Numbered from the stretch's first letter, positions 1-11,839 are shown. The stretch is DNA of 64,000 bases from Macrostomum hystrix (GCA_950097015.1 CATNEN010000037.1:3563501-3627500); one strand, 5' to 3'. Notes: generated by a model from the sequence alone, not told the origin. Translations and numbers: made by a program.

Positions 1-997
1 CTTCTAAAAGCAATTCGCACATTGAGACAGAAAATATAGAATTTATTTTATGAGTTAATTTCGTAGTCCAGCCGAGGGAATCACACAGATCGGTATGAAC
101 CAACAAGTGCACATATTTTTGAAGCACTGCATGACGCATGATAAACGTTTTGATAAAAAAGCAGACATGGATCGCTCGTACTAAAAGTATCCAATCTAAC
201 ATTTCAAGGCCAATGAATTCGATTACATAAATTTTAGACATCTAAAAATGTGATTTTGATTCGACATATTGTGTATCCAAGCGCCTTTGTGTATTCAATT
301 TAGTCCCAGGATTTAGTCAGAAGAGTCGCTTTAGAGACAAGCGGCTTGAATTGCACAAAATTTGACGCCGCTCGCTCTTATCGTACGGAGTGTTTGCCAG
401 GCTTTTATCGAAGATTCCCAGGTATTTTCCGGTGTGACCAAGGGTAAGTTTGAAGTTGGAGACTAGAGGAAGTTCTGCTGCCTGATGCGACTGTTTTCAG
501 TGGAATATCAATAAAATACTCGCGTCCCATGCGTAAGCTTTTATCGAGTTTGAGTGCTTTTCATCGTTCCTCTCTCAATGCACTTTTCATTTTTCTTTTA
601 ATGGCGGATTCCGCGTCAGAGATCAAAGTTAGAGAATAGGCGGTATTGCTGCTTCTCATCAAGGAATTCTTGACACAGAAAACCCAGCAGTCAACTTTGC
701 TGGAAATCCATCTATTTTTAGAAAATATAAAGGGGGAACCCTATAGCCACCTCAAGCCGAGCACGTGACTTGCCTGACATCAGCCAATGAAAAGCGCCCA
801 GCTAGTAATTCATTAAAAAATGAATGTTGCGTGATTAATATTTCAAAACAAACACATTATTTAAAGTCCGAATGATCTTATAAATAAAATGGAAATGAAA
901 TCGTCAGTCTATGTCAATCTGAAAATTTAAGAAAAGGAAAACTCCTTGCTAAATCTACAGTAATGAAAATCTTCGGAGACACTTCGCTATGATTTCA
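1..997. other. AT-rich flank downstream of the GPCR gene
   Basis: No coding exon, RNA gene or repeat array is recognisable here. The GPCR ends at 998 on the minus strand, so this DNA would hold its 3' untranslated region. A minus-strand AATAAA-type hexamer is possible near 42-47 (tttatt on the plus strand), but it lies about 950 bases from the stop and cannot be assigned with confidence. Confidence 0.4.
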
Positions 998-2356
998 TCA
1001 CACAGAGGTGAGGCGAAGGCTGACCCGACAGTCACAGGGGGTGCATTGTTTGGAACCGCCGGCGGTGCTCCATCGCTGCTCACCGATGGGACTCAGTCGC
1101 CTCAGCGGCTGCAGCTCCTCGGCAGCGCCAACAATTTCGTCGCTGTCATCAAAATTTCCAACGCCAATTTCTAGCGGCGTCGCCGTCCTCGGCGGCTGCG
1201 GCGGCGTCAGCGGCGGAGTCACGGGCAGCGGGCGGCGCTCCGGTCGGAACTGGTACTGCGCCACAGCCTTCCCATTGCTGGCGGGCGCGGCGCAGCAGAC
1301 GAACAGCTTCCGCTGCAGCTCCTGACGGAAGCGACGGCCGAGCACAAAGTAGAAGATCCAGTTCGTGGCGTTGTTGGTGTACATGAGAATGGCGAAAACT
1401 CGCTCGGCGATTTTCAGCGCTGCAGCTCGTCCGTGACCGCCGCGCTGCAGATCGCTGCGTCGCTCCGTGGCGTAGATAAGGTAGAGCTCGTAGGGAAGGG
1501 CGAACAGCAAGAAGGTGGAGTTCATGCCGATCAAGGCGATGGAGATTCGCCGCTGCTGATGGCTCAGCCTGGCTACGTCACTAGGAAAAGTGCGCTTGAA
1601 GCGGTGCAGGCTGTACATGATGCCGGCGCTGCTGACGGCCAGGCAGACGGCCGGCAGGAACACGCGCAGCACCAGAGTGCTGTAGAAATAGTACGGCGAC
1701 TTCCACTTCTGGGCGCAGACGCCGCCGCCTCCGCCGTTCGCGCTGCCGTTGCTGTTGGACTCGTTTGCGCCAAGATTTCTTTCGTAGTACTTGACGGAGC
1801 TGGTGACCGCGGCCACCGCCATGGCCATCGGGATGGTCAGCGTCACCGCCAGGGCGCGCTTTGACGCGGCGTAGTTCAACTGACGTCGGCACGCCAGCGG
1901 CAGGACGGCGCTCAAGCAGCGGGTGAGGCTGATTCCGACCTGGACCCAGCTGGATGCGATCAGGCCGTAGTACTGCAGCATGGTCAGGCCGTAGCACGCT
2001 GGCGCGCTCCAGCTTCTGGGGTCGTAGCTGCCAGTAGCGGCTGACGGAGATAACTCGGCTCTGACAATGGCACGCACAATATTCAAGTACATGATTGGCA
2101 GGCCGACAGACATGACGCACAGGTCAGTGAGGCTGAGGGCAATGAACCATGGCCTGGCCTCCTTCTGGGTGCTGCCGCGGCGCAGCAGGACGGTGACGCA
2201 GACCGCAGTGCCAGCACAGCCGGACACATACAGCAGGGGTACCAGCCAGGCGAACAGGTATTTGTACACGGCGGCGAGTAGTTCAAGAGCAGCCGCTTCG
2301 CTTGCGGCGTCGGCTGTTGCCGAGTGGTCGGTTGCGTTCGGGTTGCTGTTAGGCAT
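998..2356 (-). CDS. Rhodopsin-like (class A) GPCR, peptide-receptor-like
   Basis: An intronless frame of 452 residues with seven hydrophobic helices at roughly 33-58, 69-95, 120-148, 166-189, 222-250, 270-295 and 317-341. Helix 2 carries the class A sodium-site Asp (SLTDL, near 77). Cys121 at the top of helix 3 can pair with Cys214 in the second extracellular loop, as in the family. Helix 7 ends NNATNWIFYFVLGRRF, a pattern seen in FMRFamide/myoinhibitory-type peptide receptors (family knowledge). N-terminal NAT and several Asn-rich loop sites could be glycosylated. Cys354-355 after helix 8 are palmitoylation candidates, and the tail of about 100 residues is Pro/Thr-rich. The DRY motif is replaced by TRC (145-147) and helix 4 lacks the usual Trp. 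The ligand cannot be assigned. The first ATG is used because the hydrophobic core starts 30 residues later and no upstream in-frame exon is evident. Confidence 0.85.
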   Translation of the reverse strand: MPNSNPNATDHSATADAASEAAALELLAAVYKYLFAWLVPLLYVSGCAGTAVCVTVLLRRGSTQKEARPWFIALSLTDLCVMSVGLPIMYLNIVRAIVRAELSPSAATGSYDPRSWSAPACYGLTMLQYYGLIASSWVQVGISLTRCLSAVLPLACRRQLNYAASKRALAVTLTIPMAMAVAAVTSSVKYYERNLGANESNSNGSANGGGGGVCAQKWKSPYYFYSTLVLRVFLPAVCLAVSSAGIMYSLHRFKRTFPSDVARLSHQQRRISIALIGMNSTFLLFALPYELYLIYATERRSDLQRGGHGRAAALKIAERVFAILMYTNNATNWIFYFVLGRRFRQELQRKLFVCCAAPASNGKAVAQYQFRPERRPLPVTPPLTPPQPPRTATPLEIGVGNFDDSDEIVGAAEELQPLRRLSPIGEQRWSTAGGSKQCTPCDCRVSLRLTSV

Positions 2357-2640
2357 TGCTCACTGGGGGCACCGATTGTTGAGCAAATTTTCTGCATTCT
2401 CTCTTGGGTTTTAAGTTTCTCGGGATGAGGCCTGTGTGTGCTTGATCGGATTCGCCCAGTCATGCTGATCCAATCTCCTTCATCAGATCCCAAACCCCCC
2501 GCCTCACGCTGCCCAGATTGGGATTTGTTCCCCTCAGGGATTTTCAAAGTTTTCAGCCTGATTCGCCAGATTCATTCTTGTTGTCTTCATAGCTTCTTTA
2601 ATAGCTGGTTTAGTTTATTCATAATCCATTTACTTTTTGT
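2357..2640. other. GPCR upstream flank
   Basis: Short mixed-composition stretch between the GPCR start codon and the 24-bp array. It would contain the 5' untranslated region and promoter of the GPCR. No TATA box or other site stands out. Confidence 0.3.
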
Positions 2641-5345
2641 ACTCGTAGCTAGACTATTAGCTGGAATCGTTGCTAGGCTATTAGAGGGAATCACAGATAA
2701 TATATAAATAAGTTATATATTATCTGTGGAGGGAATCGTTGCTAGGCTATTAGAGGGAATCGTTGCTAGGTTATTAGAGGGAATCGTAGCTAGGCTATTA
2801 GAGGGAATCGTAGCTAGGCTATTAGAGGGAATCGTAGCTAGACTATTAGAGGGAATCGTAGCTAGGCTATTAGAGTGAATCGTAGCTAGGCTATTAGAGG
2901 GAATCACAGATAATATATAAATAAGTTATATATTATCTGTGGAGGGAATCGTTGCTAGGCTATTAGAGGGAATCGTTGCTAGGTTATTAGAGGGAATCGT
3001 TGCTAGGCTATTAGAGGGAATCGTAGCTAGGCTATTAGAGGGAATCGTAGCTAGACTATTAGAGGGAATCGTTGCTAGGCTATTAGAGGGAATCGTAGCT
3101 AGGCTATTAGAGGGAATCACAGATAATATATAAATAAGTTATATATTATCTGTGGAGGGAATCGTTGCTAGGCTATTAGAGGGAATCGTTGCTAGGCTAT
3201 TAGAGGAAATCACAGATTATATATAAATAAGTTATATATTATATGTGGAGGGAATCGTTGCTAGGCTATTAGAGGGAATCGTAGCTAGGCTATTAGAGGG
3301 AATCATAGCTAGGCTATTAGAGGGAATCGTAGCTAGACTATTAGAGGGAATCGTAGCTAGACTATTAGAGGGAATCGTTGCTAGGCTATTAGAGGGAATC
3401 GTAGCTAGGCTATTAGAGGGAATCGTAGCTAGACTATTAGAGGGAATCGTAGCTAGGCTATTAGAGGGAATCGTAGCTAGGCTATTAGAGGGAATCACAG
3501 ATAATATATAAATAAGTTATATATTATCTGTGGAGGGAATCGTTGCTAGGCTATTAGAGGGAATCGTTGCTAGGTTATTAGAGGGAATCGTAGCTAGGCT
3601 ATTAGAGGGAATCGTTGCTAGGCTATTAGAGGGAATCGTAGCTAGGCTATTAGAGGGAATCGTTGCTAGGCTATTAGAGGAAATCACAGATTATATATAA
3701 ATAAGTTATATATTATATGTGGAGGGAATCGTTGCTAGGCTATTAGAGGGAATCGTTGCTAGGCTATTAGAGGGAATCGTAGCTAGGCTATTAGAGGGAA
3801 TCACAGATAATATATAAATAAGTTATATATTATCTGTGGAGGGAATCGTTGCTAGGCTATTAGAGGGAATCGTAGCTAGGCTATTAGAGGGAATCACAGA
3901 TAATATATAAATAAGTTATATATTATCTGTGGAGGGAATCGTTGCTAGGCTATTAGAGGGAATCGTTGCTAGGCTATTAGAGGAAATCACAGATTATATA
4001 TAAATAAGTTATATATTATATGTGGAGGGAATCGTTGCTAGGCTATTAGAGGGAATCGTAGCTAGGCTATTAGAGGGAATCATAGCTAGGCTATTAGAGG
4101 GAATCGTAGCTAGACTATTAGAGGGAATCGTAGCTAGACTATTAGAGGGAATCGTTGCTAGGCTATTAGAGGGAATCGTAGCTAGGCTATTAGAGGGAAT
4201 CGTAGCTAGACTATTAGAGGGAATCGTAGCTAGGCTATTAGAGGGAATCGTAGCTAGGCTATTAGAGGGAATCACAGATAATATATAAATAAGTTATATA
4301 TTATCTGTGGAGGGAATCGTTGCTAGGCTATTAGAGGGAATCGTTGCTAGGTTATTAGAGGGAATCGTAGCTAGGCTATTAGAGGGAATCGTTGCTAGGT
4401 TATTAGAGGGAATCGTAGCTAGGCTATTAGAGGGAATCGTTGCTAGGCTATTAGAGGGAATCACAGATAATATATAAATAAGTTATATATTATCTGTGAG
4501 AGGGAATCGTTGCTAGGCTATTAGAGGGAATCGTTGCTAGGCTATTAGAGGGAATCGTAGCTAGGCTATTAGAGGGAATCGTAGCTAGGCTATTAGAGGG
4601 AATCGTAGCTAGACTATTAGAGGGAATCGTAGCTAGGCTATTAGAGGGAATCACAGATAATATATAAATAAGTTATATATTATCTGTGGAGGGAATCGTT
4701 GCTAGGCTATTAGAGGGAATCGTTGCTAGGCTATTAGAGGGAATCGTAGCTAGACTATTAGAGGGAATCGTAGCTAGACTATTAGAGGGAATCGTAGCTA
4801 GACTATTAGAGGGAATCGTTGCTAGGCTATTAGAGGGAATCGTAGCTAGGCTATTAGAGGGAATCGTAGCTAGACTATTAGAGGGAATCGTAGCTAGACT
4901 ATTAGAGAGAATCGTAGCTAGACTATTAGAGGGAATCGTTGCTAGGCTATTAGAGGGAATCGTAGCTAGGCTATTAGAGGGAATCGTAGCTAGGCTATTA
5001 GAGGGAATCACAGATAATATATAAATAAGTTATATATTATCTGTGGAGGGAATCGTTGCTAGGCTATTAGAGGGAATCGTAGCTAGACTATTAGAGGGAA
5101 TCGTAGCTAGACTATTAGAGGGAATCGTAGCTAGACTATTAGAGGGAATCGTTGCTAGGCTATTAGAGGGAATCGTAGCTAGGCTATTAGAAGGAATCGT
5201 AGCTAGGCTATTAGAGGGAATCGTAGCTAAACTATTAGCTGGAATCGTAGCTAGACTATTAGAGGGAATCGTTGCTAGGCTATTAGAGGGAATCGTAGCG
5301 TAGCGTTAGAGTAGCGTAGAGTATCGTAGCGTAGCATAGAGTAAC
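2641..5345. repeat. 24-bp minisatellite with interspersed palindromes
   Basis: About 90 copies of a 24-bp unit that reads gagggaatcgtwgctagg plus ctatta. Common variants are gta/gtt, agg/aga and gct/gtt. Because 24 is a multiple of three, both strands stay open (EGIVARLL on plus, SNSLATIP on minus), giving false open frames of 60-112 codons. Thirteen copies of a 37-bp palindrome interrupt the array. A block of about 570 bp (3118-3684) recurs almost exactly at +777 bp (3895-4461). The array decays after 5290. Confidence 0.97.
2692..5045. mobile_element. 13 copies of a 37-bp palindromic MITE-like insert
   Basis: Each copy has 16-bp perfectly complementary arms (CACAGATAATATATAA and its reverse complement) around a 5-base ataag loop. 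Copies start at 2692, 2905, 3118, 3211, 3496, 3685, 3802, 3895, 3988, 4273, 4462, 4652 and 5009. Each is flanked on both sides by gagggaat, or gaggaaat on the left of three variants. Spacings between starts are all 24n+21 except one of 24n+22. That is what a 37-bp insert plus an 8-bp duplication gives in a 24-bp array. An 8-bp target duplication is typical of hAT transposons (established). That these are minimal hAT-type elements later copied with the array is inference. Confidence 0.6.
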
Positions 5346-6110
5346 TATGCTATAGTAAATTGATAGCTGACATGTAGACAGTACACCCCCTACCCATGGC
5401 CTGTCACCGTGTCTACCGTGTATCCATGCCATGTCATGCATAAATGGTTACAAGATACGCTCGTATCGGATTGATCTAATACGTTAGGAGGTGGTTGGCC
5501 CTATTCGTTCGTTTTTCTAGACTTTTTTCTATAGTTCCCTAAGTGACTTTTCGGCATGTCCCGGAGGGGGCGGACACCAATGGCTTGATTTAATTTGGCT
5601 AGCTAATTCTAGCTAATCAATTCCTTGCACTTTTATTCAGATCTCTCTCTCTGTCTCACGTCGAGCATTTTATAATAAGTAGTCAGAATCTTATAATAAA
5701 TATGGTTAGTAAATAAAAAGTAATATTAAAGATACTATAAACATTAGGTATAATTCCGACTTAGTTTTTTATTAGTCAGCGAAATTCAGCTGCAAAGGAA
5801 TCCAGAAAAGTCCCCCTTACCCGTGTTGGGAGAAAAGTCCCTAGATCACCTGATGCATAGATCTCTGTCTAGCGTAGCCTGCCCAAGCTGAATAAAGTAA
5901 TTAGAGAGAAGGCAGGAACTGAAAGCAATGCCGTTGTTAATAACTTTGCACCAAGCTCAAGCCGAATGAGAAGGTCCTGCAAAGTAGAAAAATTAATCTT
6001 CAGGAAAGTCTGATAAAAATCAAAGAATTCATCCCCAATCTGTCTTCGAATCCTACCAGGGGTTATATGGCATCTCCTCAGTCATTTGCGTTCTTTGTTT
6101 TAGTCTCTTT
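5346..6110. other. Unique intergenic DNA
   Basis: Non-repetitive, moderately AT-rich DNA between two arrays. No exon with splice signals, no RNA gene and no transposon terminus was recognised. Confidence 0.4.
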
Positions 6111-7842
6111 AGTCTCATCTTCCCTGGTCCTATCTTCCCTGGTCCTATCTTCCCTTGTCCTCATCTTCCCTTGTCCTCATCTTCCCTTGTCCTCATCTTC
6201 CCTAGTCCTATCTTCACTGGTCCTCATCTTCACTGGTCCTCATCTTCCTTGGTCCTCATCTTCCCTTGTCCTCATCTTCCCTTGTCCTCATCTTCCCTTG
6301 TCCTCATCTTCCCTGGTCCTATCTTCACTGGTCCTCATCTTCACTGGTCCTATCTTCACTGGTCCTCATCTTCCCTTGTCCTCATCTTCTCTTGTCCTCA
6401 TCTTCCTTGGTCCTCATCTTCCCTGGTCCTATCTTCACTGGTCCTCATCTTCACTGGTCCTATCTTCCCTGGTCCTCATCTTCCCTTGTCCTCATCTTCC
6501 TTGGTCCTCATCTTCCCTTGTCCTCATCTTCCCTTGTCCTCATCTTCTCTTGTCCTCATCTTCCCTTGTCCTCATCTTCCCTTGTCCTCATCTTCCCTTG
6601 TCCTCATCTTCTCTTGTCCTCATCTTCCCTTGTCCTCATCTTCCCTTGTCCTCATCTTCCCTGGTCCTATCTTCCCTGGTCCTCATCTTCCCTGGTCCCA
6701 TCTTCCCTGGTCCTCATCTTCCCTGGTCCTATCTTCCCTGGTCCCATCTTCCCTTGTCCTCATCTTCCCTGGTCCTATCTTCCCTGGTCCTCATCTTCCC
6801 TGGTCCTATCTTCCCTGGTCCCATCTTCCCTGGTCCTATCTTCCCTGGTCCTATCTTCCCTGGCCCTATCTTCCCTGGTCCTATCTTCCCTGGTCCTATC
6901 TTCCCTGGTCCTATCTTCCGTAGTCCTATCTTCCGTAGTCCTATCTTCCCTGGTCCTATCTTCCCTGGTCCTATCTTGCCTGGTCCTATCTTCCCTGGTC
7001 CTATCTTCCCTGGTCCTATCTTCCCTGGTCCTATCTTCCGTAGTCCTATCTTCCCTGGTCCTATCTTCCGTAGTCCTATCTTCCCTGGTCCTATCTTCCC
7101 TGGTCCTATCTTCCCTGGTCCTATCTTCCCTGGTCCTATCTTCCCTGGTCCTATCTTCCCTGGTCCTATCTTCCGTAGTCCTATCTTCCCTGGTCCTATC
7201 TTCCCTGGTCCTATCTTCCCTGGTCCTATCTTCCCTGGTCCTATCTTCCCTGGTCCTATCTTCCCTGGTCCTATCTTCCCTGGTCCTATCTTCCCTGGTC
7301 CTATCTTCCCTGGTCCTATCTTCCCTGGTCCTATCTTCCCTGGTCCTATCTTCCCTGGTCCTATCTTCCCTGGTCCTATCTTCCCTGGTCCTATCTTCCG
7401 TAGTCCTATCTTCCCTGGTCCTATCTTCCCTGGTCCTATCTTCCCTGGTCCTATCTTCCCTGGCCCTATCTTCCCTGGTCCTATCTTCCCTGGTCCTATC
7501 TTCCCTGGTCCTATCTTCCCTGGTCCTATCTTCCCTGGTCCTATCTTCCCTGGTCCTATCTTCCCTGGTCCTATCTTCCCTGGTCCTATCTTCCCTGGTC
7601 CTATCTTCCCTGGTCCTATCTTCCCTGGTCCTATCTTCCGTAGTCCTATCTTCCCTGGTCCTATCTTCCCTGGTCCTATCTTCCCTGGTCCTACCTTCCC
7701 TGGTCCTATCTTCCCTGGTCCTATCTTCCGTAGTCCTATCTTCCCTGGCCCTATCTTCCCTGGTCCTATCTTCCCTGGTCCTATCTTCCCTGGTCCTATC
7801 TTCCCTGGTCCTATCTTGCCTGGTCCTATCTTGCCTGGTCCA
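6111..7842. repeat. 15/16-bp pyrimidine-rich minisatellite
   Basis: Tandem units of the type tcttccctggtcctca or tcttccctggtccta. The first 650 bp mix 16-bp (cctcatc) and 15-bp (cctatc) forms. From about 6800 the array is an almost pure 15-mer with rare ttccgtagtcc variants. The 15-bp form is a multiple of three, so long frames of SLVLS, IFPGP and, on minus, KIGPG repeats are open. The strand bias is strong, pyrimidine on plus and purine on minus. Confidence 0.97.
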
Positions 7843-8574
7843 TTCATATATCTTATCATGGCTTCCTTTTCAGCTTCAGTGCTTTCTTCATTAACTGTTG
7901 GGTGTTAGAGGAATGCTAGAATAAATATCTGCTTAATCTGACCAAACGGCATCGTAGAATGCAGCCAACCAATTTTCTAAGAAATCAATGAATTAAAAGC
8001 TAAAAGCAAAAGTCCATGCTTAGGCCAGGCGGTCTGCAGTGATGGACAGCGTGGCGCAGGTGCACAAACAAACACGCGAGTGGTTTCTGGGAGGCCGGCC
8101 AACAAAAAGCATGGCCAATACAGGCAAAAGTCATCCCAGTGCTGGTACAGCTCTTATTGGCCTTTCTATAGTTCCTTCTTGGGAGAGGAAATTGCTTCAA
8201 GTCGCCCCCCAATCGACCGGCTCCCTCAAGGACGACCCCGCCTGATAATAATATCCCCGCTCGGCTGTTGACAGCGGATACGTATTGGAGCATCTATTGG
8301 ATAACCGAGTTTGTTGTCAGGGGAGAAATTCAATTTAGTCTCCTGCAGCCCCATATGTATCATTTAGGTAAAGCAAATTGGCAAGAAACTAAAGTCAGCC
8401 TTCATAAATTTCAGTCTTCAGTATTTGTTTGTGGCTGCCAACCAGGATTGCGAAAAGCTGCTTTGAACTTTTAGCATTCATTTTAATAGAATACCGTTTT
8501 AATTTAACTTAAGATATTTGCTGAAAAAAATTGAGCGTAAAAGTACAAAGACAAAATATTTCACGACAAATATT
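7843..8574. other. Unique spacer between two related arrays
   Basis: About 730 bp of unique DNA separating two arrays of the same repeat family. A GC-richer part at 8020-8280 gives short overlapping open frames on both strands, but none has splice sites or recognisable protein features. Confidence 0.4.
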
Positions 8575-9390
8575 CAGGTCCTCATCTTCCCTAGTCCTCA
8601 TCTTCCCTGGTCATCATCTTCTCTGGTCCTCATCTTCACTGGTCCTCATCTTCCCTAGTCCTCATCTTCTCTTGTCCTCATCTTCCCTTGTCCTCATCTT
8701 CCCTGGTCCTATCTTCCCTGGTCCTATCTTCCCTGGTCCTCATCTTCCCTTGTCCTCATCTTCTCTGGTCCTCATCTTCTCTGGTCCTATCTTCCCTGGT
8801 CCTCATCTTCTCTGGTCCTCATCTTCCCTGGTAGTCATCTTCCCTAGTCCTCATCTTCTCTTGTCCTCATCTTCCTTGGTCTTCATCTTCCCTTGTCCTC
8901 ATCTTCCCTGGTCCTATCTTCCCTGGTCCTATCTTCCCTGGTCCTCATCTTCCCTAGTCCTCATCTTCTCTTGTCCTCATCTTCCCTGGTCCTATCTTCC
9001 CTGGTCCTCATCTTCCCTTGTCCTCATCTTCCCTTGTCCTCATCTTCCCTGGTCCTCATCTTCCCTTGTCCTCATCTTCCCTTGTCCTCATCTTCCCTTG
9101 TCCTCATCTTCCCTTGTCCTCATCTTCCCTTGTCCTCATCTTCCCTTGTCCTCATCTTCCCTGGTCCTCATCTTCCCTTGTCCTCATCTTCCCTTGTCCT
9201 CATCTTCCCTTGTCCTCATCTTCCCTGGTCCTCATCTTCCCTGGTCCTATCTTCCCTAGTCCTCATCTTCACTGGTCCTCATCGTCCCTAGTCCTCATCT
9301 TCCCTTGTCCTCATCTTCCCTGATCCTCATCTTCCCTTGTCCTCATCTTCTCTGGTCCTCATCTTCCCTGGTCCTCATCCATCTTCCTTA
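8575..9390. repeat. 16-bp pyrimidine-rich minisatellite, sister array
   Basis: Same family as the array at 6111-7842 but mainly the 16-bp form (catcttcccttgtcct) with a minority of 15-bp units. It ends near 9390. Confidence 0.96.
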
Positions 9391-9795
9391 CTCTACATCG
9401 AGGCAGTCGGAATGTAAGAAAATAGTACTTCATGGCAATATTCAGATTGAATCTAGCAGTCGTGCGAGCCCAAGCAATCGCAGTCCTCTCACCTGAGCTG
9501 CAGCCATCGAAGACTCCTCACTGCAAACAGAATAGTTGCAGGAAACTCAAGCCAACAGACTCATCGCTGCTCATCCGTCACTGCTAATCCTTCTTCTACT
9601 TCCTCAGTCCACAGCCAACCCTTTGCCAGCTCTGTGCATTCACTCCAGCCTAGATTTTTTCCCAGTGAGTAAGGGACCAATCGATTGCTCAGAATAAAAA
9701 TATTTCCTGACATATTTTGTGAAAGAATGATATTTTGTGACACAACATTGAGTCTAGATTGTTTGCTGTAATTTTGTAGATTTTTCTAGACATAC
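9391..9795. other. Unique intergenic DNA
   Basis: No gene or transposon signature seen. The short minus-strand frame at 9561-9743 has no supporting features. Confidence 0.35.
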
Positions 9796-10148
9796 TCGTC
9801 ATTCTTGTCATTCTTGTCATTCTTGTCATTCTTGTCATTCATTTCATTCTTGTCATTCTTGTCATTCTTGTCATTCTTGTCATTCTTGTCATTCTTGTCA
9901 TCCTTGCCATTCTTGTCATTCTTGTCATTCATTTCATTCTTGTCATTCTTGTCATTCTTGTCATTCTTGTCATTCTTGTCATTCTTGTCATTCTTGTCAT
10001 TCATGTCATTCTTGCCATTCTTGTCATTCTTGTCATTCTTGTCATTCTTGTCATCCTTGCCATTCTTGTCATTCTTGTCATTCTTGTCATTCTTGTCATT
10101 CATTTCATTCTTGTCATTCTTGTCATTCTTGTCATTCTTGCCATCATT
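9796..10148. repeat. 9-bp microsatellite-like array
   Basis: About 39 units of attcttgtc with cat/ctt and cct/ctt variants. It reads as Asn-Asp-Lys repeats on minus and SFL repeats on plus, with no translation context. Confidence 0.97.
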
Positions 10149-11800
10149 GTAAATTTTGTCAATTTCGAGATGTTTTTTTAAATTGACGCTACTATTAGTA
10201 GAGTAGTGAAGCTTTGAACGTATATGAGAAATAATTACCCTTTTAACATAGTGAAGAATTATATTTATGCAGCACTATAAATCAATGATTATTGCCAGAG
10301 CTGTTTAACCAAAGGCGGCATCGAAAGCCAGACAACTCAGATACAAAGCAGAGAAAATGACCAAAGAAATTTTCTTTAATGTGAAAGCAAAACAGAAGAC
10401 AAATTTACGCCAAATTTAACAAACGAATTTCACAAAGGCGAAATCACGTGGCGGGGCAAGCTAGGCGTGCATTTGGTAAGAAAGCTTTGAATAAAATATT
10501 AAATGAGGAATACACAAGGAGCTGGACACCGAAGGTGTTGCCTCTCTTCCCCATGCTTTGCTGTGTTTTTGGGACACAAATAGAAATCGTGTTGCACACA
10601 GGGAAGAACGATGATGAGGCTTAGTTGAGAACGTTAGCAATTCATAGTCGGGGCCCAGTTGAGCATAGTTGAGCACACGCTAGGATGAGTTTGGGCCATC
10701 TCTAGCCCACCCCGTCTGTCTCATGCTCCTTGGTCTGTTCTCAGCAACATCCCTCGGTGTTCAAGCGTGAACTAGGGCAAGGTGTCACCCGATAGCTGAA
10801 GCCAATTTTGGAGACCATTCCGAATGCTGAGAGCTATCATTGCCAGCACTGCCGAGTCTGAAGCTGATAATTACCCTTCTGTGGTTTGTTTATCAACAAA
10901 CAAACTAAAAATGTCCTTAGTAGATTTTTTCCTGACTAGATTTCGAGTTCAACTGCAAACAATGGAAACTTGTTTGTTATCGAAAGAAAATTAAACACAC
11001 AAAATTACTCGTAAAACGAAATCATTTTTCCAGGAGTTCAATGAAATTATAAGAGACCTACCCAAACCTCAACCCTAGCTGGTGTTGGTAGAAATTCTAA
11101 AGTTGGGTACTGAAGTACTCATAACATATGGGTGAGCTGGGTGACCAAACCAAAGCAAGGCGAAAGCATTCTATTTATATATATAGCCGATTCGATTAAA
11201 AAGTTTATACAAATCGTTCTGTTAGTCTATCAAAGTGTCCCAGCTGACACCTCCAATTGTTCATTCTCCGTCCGGTAATGTTCTTCCAAATAAGAACAGC
11301 AACATTAGCATTTGGAGAAGCAGCAGCAGCAGCAGCAGCAGCAGCAGTTATACAAGTTCCTGCAATTGAATTACCTCAACATGAATGCTACTCCCAGTAT
11401 TCCCAGACGATCTCGCAAAGTCGTATTTCGGGACTGTCGGAATTAATCTAATTTGAGATAGCCATTTTTTCTTATCTGTCGCAGATTTTAATACGCTGAG
11501 ATAAGACCCGAAGGCGACATGAGCAGAAAGCAAAGTTGCGCAACTCAGAGACTGGTTCAAAGTATTTCCCATTTTCCTGGAAAAAGTGCACGCCTGGTTG
11601 ATCATCTTTATTAACCCGGCATTCTAAGAAACACAAACTGCTTATATTGCTATTGAGAAGCAGGAATAGCAGTTTGATGGTTTGTGACAGCCAATCATTG
11701 ATGGAGACACGAATGGACAGAGAGAGAGCTTGACCCGTGTGTTATATGGGCTGGTTTAGGCAAACAGAGCTAAGAAATCGCCTCTAGGAGGGTAGCATCA
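10149..11800. other. Unique intergenic DNA, collagen upstream region
   Basis: Mostly AT-rich unique sequence. It includes a short (AGC)n run at 11320-11346 and a TA-rich run near 11173-11185. Several frames under 90 codons have no splice or domain support. The part just before 11840 should contain the promoter and 5' leader of the collagen gene. Confidence 0.35.
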
Positions 11801-11839
11801 GTTCAGCACAGGCCGATACAAACAATCCAAGAAAAAGAA

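Noticed and set aside
2641-5345. CRISPR array
   Set aside because: Units are contiguous without unique spacers and the hairpins are not evenly spaced direct repeats with variable spacers; the context is an animal genome.
6067-7908. 613-codon open frame starting with ATG
   Set aside because: It is a 15-bp array with a stop-free unit; overlapping frames on the same and opposite strand are equally open.
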